Both the position numbers and the translations under genes were made by a program. Of a stretch of 64,000 nt of DNA, positions 36,054-43,553 are shown in pieces (the first letter of the stretch is position 1; every line of letters starts with the position of its first letter). The notes under the pieces are model-generated. The model had not been told where the DNA came from, made no database searches, and saw nothing but the letters and a program-made list of their open reading frames with translations. Source of the DNA: Croceimicrobium hydrocarbonivorans (GTDB lineage Bacteria; Bacteroidota; Bacteroidia; Flavobacteriales; Schleiferiaceae); contig NZ_CP060139.1 of assembly GCF_014524565.1 (NCBI RefSeq), forward strand, positions 1,867,501 through 1,931,500, read 5' to 3'.

Positions 36054-37721
36054 TCAAGGTTCCATTTCGAGCAAGAGCTCTTGGGCCTTTTGCTTCAATT
36101 TAACATCCGCTTCATCTTGGGCCATAGCTTCAAGGCTGGAGCGCAATCTATTTTTGCCATCCGGCCTTAGGGACGAGAACTTTTCCAGCCCCAGTTTTCG
36201 GAGTTCTGGATCTTCGCTATCCAGCGCTACACCTACTACGGTAGTTAGCAATTTGGGCTGTGCACTTTCCAATAATTTAAGCAAAGCCTGGCGTCGAATT
36301 TCAGGATTAGGACCCTGAGATAGGTCATAAAGTAAATAGGTTAAAGGACGGTTTTCGCGCCAGCTAATTAAACCCCATGGGTCTGGATCAAGATACAAGC
36401 TTCGGGGAGCTTCCGCAATTTCAATAAAGAGGGTATCCTGCTGCTTCAAGTTTGCTTTTATATCAAAGCTTTGACTATCTGCTTGAAAGCTCAGCTGACC
36501 TGTTATTTCAGTTGGCAGGATTATACTATCGGCAATTTCAGTGTAGAGATAAAGCCGATTTTCGCGGGCCATCAAGCGGTAGTTAATATCAACAATCAAG
36601 GCTTTTCGTGATTTTCGAAAATAGCCTGCTTTCGCAATTTCGAGAGAATCCTGTGGGCTAATAACCTGGTTGGTGTCTGCCCAGCTTAATCCTTTGCTTT
36701 CCAGATAAAAGGCTAGGTAGTAGTGCCAAAACAATGGATTTTCATTTCCTTCTGCTTTGTATTTGCGAAGCATTTCCTGCCAATCAGTATCGCTCATTTG
36801 CCCTTTCCAGTATTGCGCCCAATGCTGCTGCCAATCCTCACTAAAAAACTCTTCCAAAATGGCAATTTGGATAGCCAGATGATTGGCACTTCCCTTGAGA
36901 TCCTCTTTCTTGGGAAAGCTTGGAACTGCGGTGGAAGCTTCTATGCCGGATAGACCCAATAAGCCTTCGCGGGTAAACATCCAGTCTTTTTCACGTGCTA
37001 TATAATTGATCAAATTTTGATGTCGACCCTGAAAATCCTCAATCTTTTGATCTTCCAGAATCATGTTTTGATCGGCAATGTTTTCTTGTACATCATCAAG
37101 ATCAAAATGCCGAAAATCGCCGATGGCCAGGTAAAAGTCGCTCATGCGAAGGGCCTGCTCAGATTTTAAAAAGTGTGAAAGTTGTTTTTCCTGAACTACT
37201 TCAAATTCTGCCTTTAAAGGAGATTCCAAGCGTAGCTTTTCAGGAAGTGACAGGTTTAAGCGAATATGTTGTTTGTCTCCATCTGCAGGTGCAGGAAAAA
37301 GTTGACCCGCATCTCCATTGGCGGAAGGCGCTTCTACATTTAACGCATTGAGAACAAATCCCGGTTCGAGCAAGGCGATAAAGGCAGAAGATTCCATACT
37401 GGACCAGTCAATTCGATATCGGATATAAGCTCTGGCTTTAGTATCGGCTTCCGCCGGAAGGCGAAAACAAAGGCGATCTTCCTCATATTGATAAGGCAGC
37501 AATTCTTTTAAACGACCTTCGCTAAGCCTTACTTCCTCAATAATTGCAGAGCGCAGAATATAACAGGATTCTCCACGATCGGCCGGATGAATCCAGGCTT
37601 CTATGGTTTGACTTTGGCCTTCCTGATAATGCCAGTTTATTTCAAGGCTGCCTTGCTGGGCGCTAAGGCTTGATGCGTAAAAGAGAATGAATAAAAGGGC
37701 CCAAAAAGCAGATCGATGCAT
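36054..37721 (-). CDS. M1-aminopeptidase-like protein lacking the catalytic motifs (pseudoenzyme)
   Basis: A 555-residue secreted protein (signal peptide SAFWALLFILFYASSLSAQ). Its C-terminal half looks like the end of Bacteroidota M1 peptidases: the PRSLYLDPDPWGLISW segment (the usual phrase is similar to VLVDPDNELL) followed by HEAT-like helices (NPEIRRQALLKLLES). The N-terminal half is beta-rich, with a late segment (FYLAIGDFRHFD) like the M1 domain. No GAMEN or HExxH motif is present anywhere, so it cannot be an ordinary aminopeptidase. It is upstream of rseP with its own start 40 nt from the divergent biotinyl-carrier gene. Assignment is by pattern, moderate confidence. Confidence 0.6.
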   Translation of the reverse strand: MHRSAFWALLFILFYASSLSAQQGSLEINWHYQEGQSQTIEAWIHPADRGESCYILRSAIIEEVRLSEGRLKELLPYQYEEDRLCFRLPAEADTKARAYIRYRIDWSSMESSAFIALLEPGFVLNALNVEAPSANGDAGQLFPAPADGDKQHIRLNLSLPEKLRLESPLKAEFEVVQEKQLSHFLKSEQALRMSDFYLAIGDFRHFDLDDVQENIADQNMILEDQKIEDFQGRHQNLINYIAREKDWMFTREGLLGLSGIEASTAVPSFPKKEDLKGSANHLAIQIAILEEFFSEDWQQHWAQYWKGQMSDTDWQEMLRKYKAEGNENPLFWHYYLAFYLESKGLSWADTNQVISPQDSLEIAKAGYFRKSRKALIVDINYRLMARENRLYLYTEIADSIILPTEITGQLSFQADSQSFDIKANLKQQDTLFIEIAEAPRSLYLDPDPWGLISWRENRPLTYLLYDLSQGPNPEIRRQALLKLLESAQPKLLTTVVGVALDSEDPELRKLGLEKFSSLRPDGKNRLRSSLEAMAQDEADVKLKQKAQELLLEMEP

Positions 37722-37731
37722 GGCTTATGCT

Positions 37732-37739
37732 TAATTTAG
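37732..37739 (+). promoter_or_regulatory. Putative -7-like element (TAATTTAG) of the biotinyl-carrier gene
   Basis: TAATTTAG, the same octamer as before the AddA and PLD-like genes, 21 nt before the ATG at 37761 and close to the divergent M1-like gene start. Confidence 0.35.
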
Positions 37740-37760
37740 CTGTTGCAAAAGTAGGCGATC

Positions 37761-38279
37761 ATGGCTAGTGAAAAGTATCAAGTTAAAGTCAATGACCAGG
37801 ATTATAAGGTTGAGGTAGTTCCCAATAGTGGTGAAATCCGCATGAATGGATTGCCTTTGGAGCTAGACCTGAAGGGCGATGCCCGCAAAGGTTTCCACCT
37901 TTTAAAAGATCAAAAGAGCTACCAAATTCAAATTTTGGAAGCGGACTATGACAGCAAAGAATTCTTAATTGAGGTAAATGGTGAGGCTTACCCCGTAAAA
38001 GGAGCTGACCGTTTCGACCTCTTGCTTAAGGATTTGGGCATGGAGCACTTAGCTAATGCTGCGGTTAATGATTTGAAAGCGCCTATGCCAGGCTTGGTAT
38101 TGGAAATTAAGGTACAGCCCGGAGATAGCATCAAAAAAGGCCAGGCTTTATTAGTACTGGAAGCCATGAAAATGGAGAATGTTCTTAAAGCTGAAAGTGA
38201 TGCCGTGGTAAAAGAAATACGCTGCGAAACCGGCCAAGCGGTAGAAAAGAATCAGATCTTAATTGAGTTCGAAGCCTAG
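37761..38279 (+). CDS. Biotinyl/lipoyl carrier protein (acyl-CoA carboxylase type), orphan
   Basis: Carries biotin for a carboxylase complex. The 172-residue protein has a C-terminal biotinyl domain with the attachment Lys in LEAMKMENVLK and the preceding APMPGLVLEIKVQPGD. The N-terminal half has no recognised domain. The usual carboxylase partners are not adjacent, which is unusual for this subtype in Bacteroidota, where propionyl-CoA-type subunits normally cluster. Its stop overlaps the convergent lipoprotein gene (CTAG, both reading TAG). Confidence 0.88.
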   Translation: MASEKYQVKVNDQDYKVEVVPNSGEIRMNGLPLELDLKGDARKGFHLLKDQKSYQIQILEADYDSKEFLIEVNGEAYPVKGADRFDLLLKDLGMEHLANAAVNDLKAPMPGLVLEIKVQPGDSIKKGQALLVLEAMKMENVLKAESDAVVKEIRCETGQAVEKNQILIEFEA

Positions 38280-39394
38280 GGATAGGCTACTGCGAAACTT
38301 CCGAAGATATTATTTACCTGCAAGGTAGATCCATCGGCACTTTTTAAGATGGCATCACCCAAGAAGCTAAAGCGTTTATGTTTGTGGCTGGATGCGGCGG
38401 CATCTAAGTATTCACCCAAAGATTCAATTTCGAAATAGCCCTGAGCATTGGGGTAGGCACTGCTGTACATCTTACCATTCTGGTCGAAGTATTGCAATTC
38501 TACCGTGGCTAAATTGTGTGCATTGGGAACCCGGTGACCTTGTTTACGGTAATCGATATTGATATCACAAGTAGGGCTACCCGGAAGTACTACTTTTTCG
38601 ATTATCTCTATTCCTCCCGATTCAAACTCAATCTCCGCTTTTACGCGGTAACCTGGCTGAAAGCCAATCACAGAATGATTTACCATGGTTCCGCTTCCTG
38701 CATTTTGACCGGCGATTTGCCAGTTTACATTTTTCACATTGCCAATTCGACTTTGAACCTCCGCTTGTAATTCGGAGTTGGTGCTCTTTAAAATATAAAC
38801 CTGGGCTTTATCGCTCTGGCCGGTGTAAATGGTGTGCTTAACCGAGGGGGTGCAGGATAAGGGCCCTTGGCTTTGCATTTCTACGCTGAAGCTATTGTAA
38901 TTCTCCTGATTAATTCCAATAAGGCTACAGCTGTCGCCATAATAGCTACTATTGGGCGTCTTCCACATCAATGGAATATGTCCGTTGATAGTATCAGCCG
39001 CAAAGAAATAATCGTAATAACCAGGTTGTACGGTACTTCCACTAGGGTCGCTATAGGGCAATGGTCCTTGTTGAAGGGCCGTTCCTGGATCGGGTGAGCT
39101 GCTATTAGCGATGATTTCCGATCCCCGGATCACGATGCATAATGCTCTTTTAAGTTGAGGGGTATCTACCGCGAGGATGCCTTTCATCTTTAGAACAGAA
39201 TCTTGCACCTCATAACTGGTATACATCTGATAACCACTTTCTCCGGCCCTTAAGTTTAGGGGTAGTCCATCTACGGTGGCGTTGATGTAGAAGCGAGGAC
39301 TTTCGATAAAGCTGGTTTGACCCATGCCATCATCATCCTTACAGCTGGATAAAAGAAGCGCTGTAATACCAAGGAGTCCAAATACCTTTTTCAT
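38276..39394 (-). CDS. Predicted lipoprotein, third gene of the sigma-factor operon
   Basis: Unknown 372-residue lipoprotein: signal peptide with lipobox (LLLSSCKDDDG), then a beta-rich body that repeats YY and GY turns and two Cys pairs. Sequence motifs point to no function. Its ATG shares one base with the stop of the sigma-linked membrane protein (39394), so it is translated with that protein and probably controlled by the same sigma factor. A surface- or periplasm-exposed partner of the barrel protein is a plausible role, inferred from context only. Confidence 0.7.
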   Translation of the reverse strand: MKKVFGLLGITALLLSSCKDDDGMGQTSFIESPRFYINATVDGLPLNLRAGESGYQMYTSYEVQDSVLKMKGILAVDTPQLKRALCIVIRGSEIIANSSSPDPGTALQQGPLPYSDPSGSTVQPGYYDYFFAADTINGHIPLMWKTPNSSYYGDSCSLIGINQENYNSFSVEMQSQGPLSCTPSVKHTIYTGQSDKAQVYILKSTNSELQAEVQSRIGNVKNVNWQIAGQNAGSGTMVNHSVIGFQPGYRVKAEIEFESGGIEIIEKVVLPGSPTCDINIDYRKQGHRVPNAHNLATVELQYFDQNGKMYSSAYPNAQGYFEIESLGEYLDAAASSHKHKRFSFLGDAILKSADGSTLQVNNIFGSFAVAYP

Positions 39395-40842
39395 TAGTTC
39401 TTGAATAAGAGGTATCGTAGTTGGAGGTTGGCCTGACCCGGACGGTGGTCAGCGGCAAAATTTTGAGCTTGGTCTTGGGTAATATCGTTGAGCGGCAAAG
39501 CATAGCTTAAGGCAAAGCTCAAACGTTCGGAGTATTGAAATTCGTAGCTCAGGCTGGCAGAGAAGTTCACCGGAGCAAAGCTGTTCATGGATTGATTGTA
39601 TTCTTTATGCTCAACCTTTGGATCTTGCTTAAATACGGTGGTGGTTTTGGTTTCATCCATTCGCACTGAAAGGAGGACATCTGTATTAAGACCTAATCCA
39701 AAGCTGTGCTGTGAGTTCAGTTTATACTGATAGGCTACAGGAATGCGAATACTTTGCAAGCTCTTATAATGGCGTTGCGTTTGTACCTCGGTACGGCCCA
39801 AGCCGAAGAAGGTGCTATCGTGCATGGTTTCCAAACCTATATCACCAGTCTGAGTATAGATAATTCCTGTGCGGATAGACGAGATTTTGTTCCATCCATA
39901 TTCATACTCTAAACCGGCACTAAAGCCTGGGCCGCCCATTTTGCCGTTTAAAGCTTGGCTAATAACAGGGCCGCCACTAGCGTAAACTTTAGAATAGGCT
40001 TGCGGAATATAAGGTTCGATTACTGGCTCTGACGATGGAAGATCCTGTATTACAAAATGGCGGGGGGCTAATTCAGCATCCAGATTTACATTGATAGGAT
40101 GCAAATCACTCGCCTGTAAATTGGGATTTGGTTCAATGTACAATGCTTGAACAGCTGGACTGCTTTCCCTTGGACGAGCACCTATTACTACCGCACTATT
40201 ATCCTGAACATAAGCCAAATCCTGACTTTCAATTCCGTTGCCAGTAGTTGAGGCATCATTGCTGCTTAAGGCCGGACTATTGTTCTCAACAGTTTCGGAG
40301 CTTTGGCTGACAGGCATTTCCACAGTTTCGGCTGCTACCGGGCTTTTCGCGGCAGGAGCAGTTTCCACAATATTTTGCTGAGGTACTGCTATTTCTACAG
40401 GCCCAAATTGATTCGCCTGATTTTGGAAAAGCAATAGGCTACTAATTCCGGCAGCGGCTAAAATAGCGGCGGCACTGCGCCAGTAGAAAGCCAATGGTTT
40501 GCGTCCTCTCTGGTCGAGAATGGCCTCCATTCGCGCCCAGTTATCGGGATTATAGGCAAACTGTGACTGATTAATCTTTTTGTCGAAGAGTGTTTGTAGC
40601 TCAGAATCGGACATACCATGTTCTGGGCCCATCTCTTCTTCCAGAGCGTCCCAGTTAGCAGGATTAAAGGGGAAGGAGGCTTGAGCCATTTTGTCGCGGA
40701 AGAGCTTTTTAAACTCTTGCTCAGACATAGGCTCGCCGGGGTCAGACATTTGTTCAAATGCTTCCCAATTGGCCTCATTGAACTCAAAGTTCTGGCCTTC
40801 CAGCTTATCTTCAAACAGCTTTTTTAGATCCTTTTCGGTCAT
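39394..40842 (-). CDS. Sigma-associated membrane protein with three N-terminal repeats and a C-terminal beta-barrel
   Basis: A 482-residue protein of unknown function beside an ECF sigma factor. Residues 6-109 are three repeats with an exact 38-residue period: LF at 9, 47 and 85, and NW at 25, 63 and 101, followed by an acidic patch. Residues about 119-138 form one membrane helix (RSAAAILAAAGISSLLLF). A Pro/Ser-rich periplasmic linker follows, and residues about 290-482 look like a PorT-type outer-membrane barrel (GFSAGLEYEYGW, SIRIPVAYQYKL, LSFALSYALPL, ANLQLRYLLF). The topology suggests cytoplasmic repeats, an inner-membrane helix and an outer-membrane barrel in one chain. An anti-sigma-like role for the repeats is inferred. 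Confidence 0.8.
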   Translation of the reverse strand: MTEKDLKKLFEDKLEGQNFEFNEANWEAFEQMSDPGEPMSEQEFKKLFRDKMAQASFPFNPANWDALEEEMGPEHGMSDSELQTLFDKKINQSQFAYNPDNWARMEAILDQRGRKPLAFYWRSAAAILAAAGISSLLLFQNQANQFGPVEIAVPQQNIVETAPAAKSPVAAETVEMPVSQSSETVENNSPALSSNDASTTGNGIESQDLAYVQDNSAVVIGARPRESSPAVQALYIEPNPNLQASDLHPINVNLDAELAPRHFVIQDLPSSEPVIEPYIPQAYSKVYASGGPVISQALNGKMGGPGFSAGLEYEYGWNKISSIRTGIIYTQTGDIGLETMHDSTFFGLGRTEVQTQRHYKSLQSIRIPVAYQYKLNSQHSFGLGLNTDVLLSVRMDETKTTTVFKQDPKVEHKEYNQSMNSFAPVNFSASLSYEFQYSERLSFALSYALPLNDITQDQAQNFAADHRPGQANLQLRYLLFKN

Positions 40843-40850
40843 TACTGCTC

Positions 40851-41402
40851 TTAGGCTACGTTGTCCATTAAGTTACGCATCATCTCTTGCAATTTCTTGC
40901 GGGCACTGCTGAGGTGCCATTTGCTGGTTCCTTCACTCATTCCCAGCTTTTCAGCAATTTCTTTATGGTTGTATCCGTCAATGATATAGAGGTTAAAAAC
41001 CTTCTGACTCACTGGCGGAAGCTTTTGCACCAGGGCTAATAATTCCTCGGCGTCAAAGCGTTTTTCTGCTTCATTGTAGTCCATTTCACTGAGCGAAGCC
41101 AGCTGCATGGGTTCTTCTACATAATCCACTTTCGAGCGTTGATTCTTTCGATATTCATCAATTGCTGTATTGATGGTAATCCTCCGAATCCAAGCCTCGA
41201 AAGGCACAGAGCTGGAGTAAGACTCCAGATTATTTAAAATTTTCAGGAAGGCCTTATTCAACAGAAACTCAGCATCTTCCTTATTCCTTTCATATCGAAA
41301 GCACACAGCCATAAGTATCCCGTAGCAGAGCTTGTAGAGCTCATACTGGGCCTTCCGCTCACCGCGGATGCAACCTTCCAGCAAATGCTTTTCGATGTTC
41401 AT
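40851..41402 (-). CDS. ECF RNA polymerase sigma factor
   Basis: Group 4 sigma-70 family factor. From the ATG at 41402 it is 183 residues: region 2 (YELYKLCYGILMAVCFRYERNKEDAEF, then WIRRITINTAIDEYRKNQ), and region 4 with the helix-turn-helix DGYNHKEIAEKLGMSEGTSKWHLSSARKKL. An in-frame TTG at 41411 is less likely than this ATG. It starts the three-gene run sigma, repeat-barrel protein, lipoprotein; the gap to the next gene is 8 nt. A TAAATTAG element lies 18 nt upstream. Confidence 0.93.
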   Translation of the reverse strand: MNIEKHLLEGCIRGERKAQYELYKLCYGILMAVCFRYERNKEDAEFLLNKAFLKILNNLESYSSSVPFEAWIRRITINTAIDEYRKNQRSKVDYVEEPMQLASLSEMDYNEAEKRFDAEELLALVQKLPPVSQKVFNLYIIDGYNHKEIAEKLGMSEGTSKWHLSSARKKLQEMMRNLMDNVA

Positions 41403-41420
41403 GGATCCCAATTCTTCCGG

Positions 41421-41428
41421 CTAATTTA
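41421..41428 (-). promoter_or_regulatory. Putative -7-like element (TAAATTAG) of the ECF sigma operon
   Basis: Minus-strand TAAATTAG (TAnnTTAG type), 18 nt before the sigma ATG at 41402. Confidence 0.3.
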
Positions 41429-41460
41429 TTGAATTTAAAGGGTTTTGCCCTCGGTTCAAT

Positions 41461-41495
41461 AAAAAACGCCATTCCCCGGGAAAAGAATGACGTTT
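41461..41495 (-). terminator. Terminator after the PfkB kinase gene
   Basis: On the minus strand AAACGTCATTC (41495-41485) pairs with GAATGGCGTTT (41474-41464) over 11 bp with one G-T wobble, followed by a run of T. It is 34 nt after the kinase stop and before the sigma operon, insulating the two. Confidence 0.8.
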
Positions 41496-41529
41496 AATCT
41501 TGTTGATAAGTTGGGTAAGATTCTAAGAA

Positions 41530-42453
41530 TTAAGACATTTTCATGTCGAAATCTGTCAAACTGATGAATCGCATCACCCGATCGTGAAGATCTCCGCGGT
41601 CTAAATCGCGCAATTTATGGGTGCCAAACTCTTCTACACAGAAGGAAGCTAAGGCAGATCCGTAAATAATTCCGCGCTTCATACTCTCGAAACTTACTTC
41701 ATCCGAATCGCAAACATGACCAATAAAACCGCCGGCAAAAGTGTCGCCCGCACCGGTAGGATCATATACTTCTTCCAGAGGAAGGGCTGGTGCATAGAAT
41801 AATTCTTTACCATGGAACAATAGAGCGCCGTGTTCCCCTTTCTTAATGATCAGGTATTTAGGGCCCATTTCAAAAATCTTAGCGGCGGCTTTCACCAAAG
41901 AATATTCGCCACTTAATTGGCGGGCCTCCTCATCATTAATGGTAAGCAGATCTACTTCCTTTAATACCTCTTTTAATTCGGGCATGGCAATATCCATCCA
42001 GAAGTTCATAGTATCCATAACCACTAACTTCGGACGTTGCTTCATTTGCTTTAATACCTTCATCTGGATGGCCGGGGTTAAATTTCCCAGCATCAGGTAT
42101 TCGGCCTCGCGCGCTTTTTCGGGTAAAATCGGATCGAAATCTGCTAAGACATTTAATTCGGTCGCTAAGGAGTCGCGAGAGTTCATATCATTATGATATT
42201 TACCCTTCCAGAAAAAGGTTTTGCCTCCTTCTACGCGTTTTATTCCTTCGGTATCGATGCCCTTGGAACGCATTAAGGCTAATTTTTCTTCCGGAAAATC
42301 TTCTCCGATGATGGAAACGATCGAAATATCTTTACAAAGATTAGAAGCAGATAGAGAGGCGTAAGTCGCTGATCCTCCGATAATTCTGCCAGACTCTCCG
42401 AAGGGAGTGATTAATTCGTCAAAGGCAACTGTGCCTACGATTAAAAGACTCAT
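41530..42453 (-). CDS. PfkB-family carbohydrate/nucleoside kinase
   Basis: Ribokinase-fold sugar or nucleoside kinase of 307 residues. It has the N-terminal motif IVGTVAFDELITPFGES, the GGSATYASLSASNL segment and the PfkB signature DPTGAGDTFAGGFIG with the catalytic Asp, preceded by IIKKGEHGAL. Adenosine-kinase-like or ribokinase-like substrates are both possible. It stands alone between the sigma operon and tRNA-Asn, with its own terminator. Confidence 0.9.
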   Translation of the reverse strand: MSLLIVGTVAFDELITPFGESGRIIGGSATYASLSASNLCKDISIVSIIGEDFPEEKLALMRSKGIDTEGIKRVEGGKTFFWKGKYHNDMNSRDSLATELNVLADFDPILPEKAREAEYLMLGNLTPAIQMKVLKQMKQRPKLVVMDTMNFWMDIAMPELKEVLKEVDLLTINDEEARQLSGEYSLVKAAAKIFEMGPKYLIIKKGEHGALLFHGKELFYAPALPLEEVYDPTGAGDTFAGGFIGHVCDSDEVSFESMKRGIIYGSALASFCVEEFGTHKLRDLDRGDLHDRVMRFISLTDFDMKMS

Positions 42454-42544
42454 AAAAGAAGGCTTAAAAATTTTGCCGCAAATATTGTGTAATTTATCGG
42501 AAGGTGCTAATATTGCAGCCCTTTTATGAGGGATTCACAACAAT

Positions 42545-42618
42545 GCTTCCTTAGCTCAGTTGGTTAGAGCATCTGACTGTTAATCAGAGGGTCCTTGGTT
42601 CGAGCCCAAGAGGGAGCG
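42545..42618 (+). tRNA. tRNA-Asn (anticodon GTT)
   Basis: Complete cloverleaf: acceptor GCTTCCT/AGGGAGC (7 bp with one T-G pair), D arm GCTC/GAGC, anticodon stem TCTGA/TCAGA with loop CTGTTAA (anticodon GTT), T arm CTTGG/CCAAG with loop TTCGAGC, discriminator G. CCA is not encoded. A near-consensus -7 element (TAATATTG) lies about 25 nt upstream. Confidence 0.97.
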
Positions 42619-42630
42619 CAAAAACAGCGA

Positions 42631-42658
42631 AGGCGTCTAGAAATAGACGCCTTTTTTT
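42631..42658 (+). terminator. Terminator after tRNA-Asn
   Basis: Perfect 9-bp stem AGGCGTCTA (42631-42639) with TAGACGCCT (42644-42652), GAAA loop, then T7. It is 12 nt after the tRNA. Confidence 0.9.
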
Positions 42659-42730
42659 ATGTCTTGATTTTCAGGCGCCTCCTTTATTTCCTCAGTCAAA
42701 ATTCAGGCTGCAAGGATTGTAAGCATTACC

Positions 42731-42738
42731 TATCTTCG
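42731..42738 (+). promoter_or_regulatory. Putative -7-like element (TATCTTCG) of the LpxH-like gene
   Basis: One base from TAnnTTTG, and only 5 nt before the ATG at 42744, so the mRNA would be leaderless. Confidence 0.35.
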
Positions 42739-42743
42739 CTGCC

Positions 42744-43553
42744 ATGCAATTAGAGCCCGGCAAAAAGATATACTTCGCCAGTGATTTGCACCTGGGTGTG
42801 CCCGATTATGCTTCGAGCTTGGAGCGTGAAAAGCATTTTGTGCAGTGGCTCGACCATATTAAGTCGGATGCAGCCGAGCTCTTTCTGGTAGGCGATGTTT
42901 TCGATTTTTGGTTCGAATACCGCAAGGCTGTGCCACGAGGATTTGTACGCCTCTTAGGCAAACTGGCGGAACTCAGTGATGCCGGAATACCTATCCACCT
43001 TTTTACCGGAAACCACGATATGTGGATTTTTGATTACTTGCCGAAGGAGATTGGTTTAAAACTCTATCGGGAGCCGCAAGAAAGAGAATGGAACCAAAAG
43101 CGCTTTTATATAGGTCATGGTGATGGCTTAGGCCCGGGAGACCATGGCTATAAGTTCATCAAGAAAATATTTAAGAATCCCTTCTTGCAGTGGGCTTTCG
43201 CCCGATTGCATCCCAATTTTGGCATCGGTCTAGCCGATTATTTCTCGCGCAGTTCCAGAGCAAAAAGCGGGCATAAAGATGCAGTTTTCTTAGGTGAGGA
43301 TGATGAATGGTTGGCGATCTACGCCAAAGAAATGCTGCAAGAGGCTTATAGAGATTATTTCATTTTTGGCCATCGTCACCTGCCCTTGGATATACAGCTT
43401 AATGAGGCTGGCAGTCGCTACATTAATCTCGGCGACTGGATTCAATATTTCACCTATGGGGTTTTCGATGGTGAACAAATGCAGTTGATGGAGTACCCGC
43501 TTAAGGGAGGAAGTCCAGTTTTATGGACAGATAATAAGTCCGCGGTACAATAG
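42744..43553 (+). CDS. lpxH: UDP-2,3-diacylglucosamine diphosphatase (LpxH-like)
   Basis: Lipid A pathway enzyme splitting UDP-2,3-diacylglucosamine to lipid X and UMP. The 269-residue calcineurin-type phosphoesterase has the metal motifs ASDLHLG, VGDVFDF, TGNHDMW, GHGDGLG and FGHRH, as in LpxH. Its last 53 nt overlap the convergent TonB receptor gene, so the C-terminal extension after YPLKGG should be treated cautiously. Cytoplasmic or membrane-associated. Confidence 0.88.
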   Translation: MQLEPGKKIYFASDLHLGVPDYASSLEREKHFVQWLDHIKSDAAELFLVGDVFDFWFEYRKAVPRGFVRLLGKLAELSDAGIPIHLFTGNHDMWIFDYLPKEIGLKLYREPQEREWNQKRFYIGHGDGLGPGDHGYKFIKKIFKNPFLQWAFARLHPNFGIGLADYFSRSSRAKSGHKDAVFLGEDDEWLAIYAKEMLQEAYRDYFIFGHRHLPLDIQLNEAGSRYINLGDWIQYFTYGVFDGEQMQLMEYPLKGGSPVLWTDNKSAVQ

